The notes under the pieces are model-generated. The model ran no database searches and was not told the DNA's origin. It worked only from the letters and a program-made list of their open reading frames with translations. 35,230 nucleotides of DNA, from NCBI GenBank assembly GCA_039188505.1, contig JBCCZC010000008.1:1-35230 (forward strand), in the 5' to 3' direction. The DNA comes from JBCCZC01 sp039188505. Its GTDB lineage: Bacteria; Pseudomonadota; Gammaproteobacteria; Xanthomonadales; SZUA-38. Both the position numbers and the translations under genes were made by a program. Each line of letters opens with the position of its first letter. The first letter of the stretch is position 1. Shown here in pieces: positions 31,766 through 35,230 of this stretch.

Positions 31766-32575
31766 TCAGAACACGTCCTTCGCGTTATTTTCCGCATCCT
31801 CGAGGAGCGCGATGGCGCGGTCCAGTTTGCCCTGCATGGCGACCACGACCTTCCGCACGTCGTCGACGCCCGGATCCGCCTCGATCGCCTTCGGCAACGT
31901 CACGTTGAAGTCGATCTCCAGTTCCTCGACGAGATCGGCGTCCTCCTCGATGAGCATCCCCTCCACACCTTCGAAGCGGGAGAGATAGGTCTCCTGGATG
32001 ATCGTCGTGGCCTCGTCACCCAGCCGCTCGGCGTACTTGGCGACCACGCGATCGAGCTCGCGCTTGACGATGCGCAGCGTTTCGATGGGTGTGGCGGCCT
32101 CGGTGGCCGCGATCTCCGGTAGCAGGCCCTGCTGTTGATACTGGGCAGCCACCTTGACTGCGCCGAGCGACTGCCAGAGGACCTGCTCGAGCTTCTCCTG
32201 CTCGGCTCGCACCTCGGCGATCGACGCTTCGCGCTCCACCGCCTGGCGAACGCCGAACAGGCCCTGCCAGATCGACGCGTATAGCGGAATGTAGTTGGTC
32301 TCGATCGCCGAATGGAATTCGACGGCCTCCCAATGGTCCACCACGGCCTCCGGCTTGGCCGCTGCGAGACCGTCGGACTCGTAGCTGTCGACAATGCCGT
32401 CGACCTGCTCGATGAGCCAGACCACCTCTTCGGCGTATTCATCGAGATGGCCCTGGAGGTCGTTCACATGTTCACCGATCGCCCCGTCGGCGCTCGCTGA
32501 GCCCGCCTGCAGGAGGGCCACGGTGGCGAGTAGGGTCAGCGTCTTCGGAAGTCGCGAGAGCGAAATGTTCGTCAT
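31766..32575 (-). CDS. Periplasmic helical protein leading the iron operon, function unknown
   Basis: A 269-residue protein starting at ATG 32575 (AGGA nine bases upstream) with a signal peptide ending near ASA-D (about residue 30). The mature part is nearly all amphipathic helix. One segment, 'DHWEAVEFHSAIETNYIPLYASIWQGL', brings together His, Glu and Tyr residues in a helix-bundle setting that could bind metal. Similar helical bundles occur at the N-terminus of FTR1/EfeU-type iron permeases and in imelysin-type proteins, but I cannot assign it to either. It is the first gene after the Fur box, followed by FbpA-B-C, so a periplasmic iron-handling role is inferred. Confidence 0.82.
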   Translation of the reverse strand: MTNISLSRLPKTLTLLATVALLQAGSASADGAIGEHVNDLQGHLDEYAEEVVWLIEQVDGIVDSYESDGLAAAKPEAVVDHWEAVEFHSAIETNYIPLYASIWQGLFGVRQAVEREASIAEVRAEQEKLEQVLWQSLGAVKVAAQYQQQGLLPEIAATEAATPIETLRIVKRELDRVVAKYAERLGDEATTIIQETYLSRFEGVEGMLIEEDADLVEELEIDFNVTLPKAIEADPGVDDVRKVVVAMQGKLDRAIALLEDAENNAKDVF

Positions 32576-32684
32576 TGGGATCTGTCCTGGCAAGGTCGGA
32601 AAATGGTACGGCTTCGGTTCGGCTCGGTAAACATCCGTCGGACATCGCCTAACGCCAGGCTGCCGGCCGAGTGAATGTCGAGAG

Positions 32685-32712
32685 CTTATGTGAGAATGAT
32701 TCTCATTCTAAA
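32685..32712 (-). promoter_or_regulatory. Fur box within the iron-operon promoter
   Basis: TGAGAATGATTCTCA at 32691-32705 is a perfect 7-1-7 inverted repeat matching the Fur motif TGATAATnATTATCA at all but two symmetric positions. Further similarity continues to 32710 (overlapping AGAATGA-TTC-TCATTCT). On the minus strand it falls between a -35-like TTTAGA (32712-32707) and a -10-like CATAAG (32690-32685) with a 16-bp spacer, an ideal position for iron-dependent repression. The first gene starts about 110 bp downstream. Confidence 0.85.
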
Positions 32713-32778
32713 GGCTAGCATGGCGGTCCTTGGGAGGTACAGCGTTCCGACCGTGTGGCTGCAGCGCTTCGATCCGGT

Positions 32779-32803
32779 TGCCGTTCATGCGTCACGAACG
32801 GCA
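32779..32803 (+). promoter_or_regulatory. Stem-loop in the leader of the SCP2-cupin gene
   Basis: TGCCGTTC, nine-base loop, GAACGGCA: a perfect 8-bp stem about 110 bp before the gene. Could be an RNA leader structure or an operator; nothing distinguishes these. Confidence 0.3.
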
Positions 32804-32910
32804 CGCCGGCGTCATTCAAGCGATAGTCACGTTGATTCGTTCATTTCTGATCGCGCCCGATGCAGGGCTGGCCCACGCTGAAGGCTCACCCCTGACGACG
32901 TGAGGCCCAA

Positions 32911-33687
32911 ATGACCTTTTCCTGCCTGAGAAACGCGGCGATCGGCGCCGCCCTCCTCTTCGCCACCCCGTTCGACGCGGTCGGTAACGATGCCGTCGAG
33001 GAGGCCCTCGAGCGCTTCGTTGCCGACTATGCGTCCGACCCGATGGCGCTCGACATCACGTTCGGTATCGATGTGGACGGCGACCGCTGGCACGTCCGAT
33101 CGGCGCAGACCGGCGACGCCCCGCGAACCGTGAGCCTCGAGGCCGGCTTTCCGGACACGCCGATGATCTACTTCAAGACGACCGCGGACGTGCTCGGCCG
33201 GATCGACGCCGGCGAACTGAGCGGTCTGACGGCGATGGCGGCCGAGACCTCGGACCAGCTGACGCCGCTCGACGTCTTTCCCGTGAACGGCTATGAGCGA
33301 GGAGATGACTACGACGCCATGCTTCGCCCTCTCATCTTCCACTTCTGGACCCGCGGCCTGCCGGAAACGGTGCCGCTCGGCATGGCGAACACGCGGGTGG
33401 TTCACGGCGCGCCGGGTACCGTCATGTACTACGACGCCAACTTCCGGAGCGCGGTCTACCACGTCCCGCCCAGGCTTGGCCGGGACATGGCGCCCACGAT
33501 CACGGTGCCCTTTCCGCGGGTGCTCGTCGTGCTGGCCGGGGAGATGAGCGGTACGGTCGGGCCCAACCCCTTCTCGATCCCGCGCGGCACCATGGTCTTC
33601 GTACCGCCCAACGTCCCCGCCACCCTCTGGAACGACCAGGACGAGCCCCTCGAGCTGATGTTTCTGATGTTCGGCGACGGGGCCTGA
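32911..33687 (+). CDS. Secreted SCP2-like / cupin fusion protein
   Basis: A 258-residue protein with GTGAGG before ATG 32911 and a probable signal peptide (hydrophobic core about 8-19). Residues about 27-110 resemble an SCP2 sterol-carrier fold ('MALDITFGIDVDGDRWHVRS', 'TPMIYFKTTADVLGRIDAGEL', the usual region for an internal hydrophobic pocket). Residues about 150-255 form a cupin-like barrel ending 'IPRGTMVFVPPNVPATLWNDQDEPLELMFLMFG'. The classic metal motif HxH...E is not visible, so the cupin may be metal-free. A lipid-binding or lipid-modifying periplasmic role is inferred. Divergent from the Fur-controlled operon. Confidence 0.8.
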   Translation: MTFSCLRNAAIGAALLFATPFDAVGNDAVEEALERFVADYASDPMALDITFGIDVDGDRWHVRSAQTGDAPRTVSLEAGFPDTPMIYFKTTADVLGRIDAGELSGLTAMAAETSDQLTPLDVFPVNGYERGDDYDAMLRPLIFHFWTRGLPETVPLGMANTRVVHGAPGTVMYYDANFRSAVYHVPPRLGRDMAPTITVPFPRVLVVLAGEMSGTVGPNPFSIPRGTMVFVPPNVPATLWNDQDEPLELMFLMFGDGA

Positions 33688-33696
33688 GGTACGCGC

Positions 33697-33726
33697 ATGC
33701 TCCCGCCGCGGGTACGGTGGGAGCAT
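33697..33726 (+). terminator. Strong hairpin after the SCP2-cupin gene
   Basis: ATGCTCCC-G-CCG, loop CGGGTA, CGG-T-GGGAGCAT: a 12-bp stem with one G-U pair and a 6-nt loop, starting nine bases after the stop codon. Its position suits a terminator, but no T-run follows, so it may instead be a 3'-end stabilising structure. Confidence 0.5.
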
Positions 33727-33753
33727 CCGGGACGCGCGGCGGCGCAGCGCCGC

Positions 33754-33770
33754 TTGAGAATCGTTTGAGA
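33754..33770 (+). promoter_or_regulatory. Tandem TTGAGA repeats, candidate OmpR-type regulator site
   Basis: TTGAGA occurs at 33754-33759 and 33765-33770, an exact direct repeat with 11-bp period. OmpR-family regulators bind head-to-tail half-sites at this spacing. The downstream genes are a DJ-1-like protein and an OmpR-type response regulator, so autoregulation is possible. Confidence 0.4.
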
Positions 33771-33818
33771 CGCCCCGCGGCAGGCTGGTGCTCACCCAAT
33801 CCCCGGAGCATCCGCACC

Positions 33819-34907
33819 ATGATCAAACCGATTCTCACCGCTGCTGCGCTGTCCTTCTCCGTGGCGGCCGGCGCTTCCGACCGCGTGCTGCTCGTCGTCT
33901 CGAGTGCTGGAACCGCCGACGATCCCGAGTCCGGCTACGAGTTTGACGAACTCACCCAGGCCTGGTGGGCCTTTGTCGATAACGGCTACGAGGTCGAGAT
34001 TGCGAGCCCGGCCGGCGGCGAGCCGCAGTCGGAGGAGCGCAACCCGATGTGGGCCTTCAACCAGCGCTTCCTCGATAGCCCGACGGCGATGGCCGCGGCC
34101 GCGACCACCACCCCGCTCGCGGATGTTTCGGCAAGCGACTTCGACGCCGTCTTCGTCATCGGGGGCAGCGGCGCTGCGATCGACCTGCCAACGGACGACG
34201 ATCTGCAGGCGCTCATCGCCGACGTCTACGACCAGGGCGGCGTGATCGGCGCGGTGTGCCATGGCCCCGCGGCGCTCGTCAACGTCCGCGTCGACGACAA
34301 GGCCTTCCTGACCGATCGCCACGTCACGGCCTTCACCAACGCGGAGGAGGCCCTTTTCGGCGACAAGGAGGGCGGCGGCTGGTCCCTCGAAGACCGGATC
34401 GTGGCCGAGGGCGGCCGCTTCGACGGCGGCGGCATCATGCATGTTCACGTCGTCGCCGACGGCCGCGTCGTGACCGGCCAGAACCCGTTTTCGACGGCGG
34501 CGACGGCGGAAGCTACCATTCGGGCCATGGGCGGCGAGCCGCTCGACCGGGCGCCCTACCGCAGCGAGATGACGATGGCGCTCGCGGAATTAGCGGCCGA
34601 ACAGGGTCTGGAGGCCGCCGCCGGGAAGCTGGCATCCAATCCGGATGATTACGAGGCAATGTTCCTGGCCCTGCTGGGCTTCCACCAGTTCCAGGCCGCC
34701 CATGAGGAGGACGCAGTCCGCGATGCGTTGACCCTGATGCAGCTGAGCGAGCCCTACTTCCAGCACGAAATGGTCGCACTTGCGACGGCCGCGGCCCATG
34801 AGCGACTGGGCGATGTCGACGCTGCCCGGCAGGTCCTGACGGCGCTGCTTGCTCGTTCCCCCGACTCCGAGGCAGCCCGCGAACGCCTCGCGGCGCTGGC
34901 GAACTGA
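33819..34907 (+). CDS. Secreted DJ-1/PfpI-family protein with helical (TPR-like) C-terminal domain
   Basis: A 362-residue protein starting at ATG 33819 (GGAG ten bases upstream) with a signal peptide ending near AGA-S (about 20). Residues 21-240 are a DJ-1/PfpI class I amidotransferase fold with the nucleophile elbow 'GAVCHGPAALV' (C147-H148), the conserved acid in 'FDELT' (E44) and the late motif 'VVTGQNPFSTA'. Family members act as glyoxalases, deglycase/chaperones or cysteine hydrolases. Residues about 250-362 are helical with TPR-like pairs ('EAMFLALLGFHQFQAAHEEDAVRDAL', 'ATAAAHERLGDVDAARQVL'). A periplasmic location and this added domain are unusual. The response-regulator gene follows after one base. 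Confidence 0.88.
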   Translation: MIKPILTAAALSFSVAAGASDRVLLVVSSAGTADDPESGYEFDELTQAWWAFVDNGYEVEIASPAGGEPQSEERNPMWAFNQRFLDSPTAMAAAATTTPLADVSASDFDAVFVIGGSGAAIDLPTDDDLQALIADVYDQGGVIGAVCHGPAALVNVRVDDKAFLTDRHVTAFTNAEEALFGDKEGGGWSLEDRIVAEGGRFDGGGIMHVHVVADGRVVTGQNPFSTAATAEATIRAMGGEPLDRAPYRSEMTMALAELAAEQGLEAAAGKLASNPDDYEAMFLALLGFHQFQAAHEEDAVRDALTLMQLSEPYFQHEMVALATAAAHERLGDVDAARQVLTALLARSPDSEAARERLAALAN

Positions 34908-34908
34908 C

Positions 34909-35230
34909 GTGGCGGGCGCGGCGAGCCTGCGGATCCTGCTGGTTGAGGATCAGGCGGACCTCGCCGCGTCCATCATCGATTTTCTCGAGAGCGAGGGGCA
35001 CCGGCTGGACTATGCCGCCGACGGGCGCCAGGGCCTGGATCTCGCGCTGCGCGGCGCCTACGACGTCGTGCTTCTCGATCTGCAGTTGCCCAGGCTCGAC
35101 GGCCTGGCCGTCTGTCGCGAACTGCGCGCCACGGCGGAGCGCCACCTGCCGATCCTCATGCTCACCGCGCGGGACACGCTGGACGACAAGATCATCAGCA
35201 CCCGCTTCGAAGCCGACGATCTTGTCGTCC
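34909..35230 (+). CDS. OmpR-type two-component response regulator, receiver domain (3'-truncated)
   Basis: Starts with GTG 34909, one base after the DJ-1-like stop, and runs off the window after about 107 residues. The receiver domain is clear: acidic pair in 'LLVEDQADL', phospho-acceptor Asp in 'VVLLDLQLPRLDG', Thr in 'ILMLTARD' and Lys in 'DDK'. The DNA-binding half is beyond the edge. After 'TLDDK' the expected 'G(F/L)xxGADDYLxKP' is replaced by 'IISTRFEADDLVV': the two Asp keep their spacing, but the glycines and Tyr are lost. This coincides with the terminal inverted repeat and may be sequence error. Confidence 0.85.
   Translation, partial: MAGAASLRILLVEDQADLAASIIDFLESEGHRLDYAADGRQGLDLALRGAYDVVLLDLQLPRLDGLAVCRELRATAERHLPILMLTARDTLDDKIISTRFEADDLVV
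35181..35230. repeat. Inverted repeat ending exactly at the window end
   Basis: Bases 35181-35199 and 35212-35230 are reverse complements over 19 bp with two mismatches (12 consecutive perfect pairs plus the outer G-C), separated by a 12-base loop. The right arm finishes at the very last base, inside a coding region. Confidence 0.85.

Larger units (their letters stand above)
32576..32910. other. 335-bp divergent intergenic region (iron operon / SCP2-cupin gene)
   Basis: Holds the Fur box and the promoter of the iron operon, and further right a stem-loop (32779-32803: 8-bp stem TGCCGTTC/GAACGGCA, 9-nt loop) in the likely 5' leader of the SCP2-cupin gene. An open frame at 32675-32881 runs through the Fur box and has no protein-like features, so I do not call it a gene. 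Confidence 0.6.

Noticed and set aside
32675..32881. 68-codon open frame in the Fur-box region
   Set aside because: No ribosome site, overlaps the regulatory region and has a non-protein-like composition.
1..35230. CRISPR arrays, tRNA/rRNA genes, insertion sequences, phage or toxin-antitoxin genes
   Set aside because: No repeat-spacer pattern, no tRNA-like cloverleaf noticed, no transposase or integrase frame and no terminal repeats apart from the end fold-back.

Overview
The window is a GC-rich stretch of bacterial chromosome (about two thirds G+C by eye) with tightly packed genes on both strands. It most resembles a gammaproteobacterium, possibly a marine or saline member of the Chromatiales/Xanthomonadales (Wenzhouxiangella-like). 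Supporting signs are a HemG-type protoporphyrinogen oxidase, a complete E. coli yjfI-yjfC style gene set, a 7-1-7 Fur box, and large secreted FG-GAP proteins carrying Phe-x-Asp-x-Phe-type tails. The taxonomy is an inference. I saw no tRNA, rRNA, CRISPR array, insertion sequence or phage gene, so this looks like ordinary chromosome with several unusual gene combinations.

Layout. 1-1900 holds the 3' part of a secreted-type beta-propeller protein. It converges on a PqqL-like periplasmic M16 metalloprotease (1980-4793, minus). Divergent from the protease are phosphatidylserine decarboxylase (4925-5800) and a histidine-rich membrane protein resembling the Mpo1/DUF962 family (5866-6468), a possible membrane-lipid pair. 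A membrane-anchored class III aminotransferase (6518-8218, minus) and a small four-helix membrane protein (8382-8789) follow.

8814-13891 (minus) is a compact seven-gene operon. In transcription order it encodes DUF2170 (YjfI), PspA/IM30 (YjfJ), a two-TM K+ channel with RCK domain, DUF2491 (YjfK), DUF350 (YjfL), a DUF1190 lipoprotein (YjfM) and a glutathionylspermidine-synthase-like ATP-grasp ligase (YjfC). It is the yjfIJKLMC envelope module with an ion channel inserted. A near-perfect 20-bp dyad lies in the 326-bp divergent region upstream. Divergent from it is a JmjC oxygenase (14218-15429) overlapped by a 76-codon gene with a GTG start.

15744-22751 holds an HTH-like/two-TM protein, an alpha/beta hydrolase, a small RcsF-like periplasmic protein, a large FG-GAP protein, a D-2-hydroxyacid dehydrogenase, a coupled YhhN (lysoplasmalogenase family)/HemG pair and a VOC protein. 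A second FG-GAP protein (22830-25649) is a clear relative of the first. An AraC regulator (25813-26850) is divergent from alkane monooxygenase AlkB (26957-28153), and the A/T-rich gap between them has TGAC/GTCA half-sites.

28170-32575 (minus) is a Fur-controlled ferric-iron ABC import operon led by an unassigned helical periplasmic protein. Across the Fur-box region lies a secreted SCP2-cupin fusion (32911-33687). The window ends with a secreted DJ-1/PfpI-TPR-like protein and the start of an OmpR-type response regulator one base downstream. The last 50 bases form an inverted repeat ending exactly at the final base, so that end should be treated with caution.
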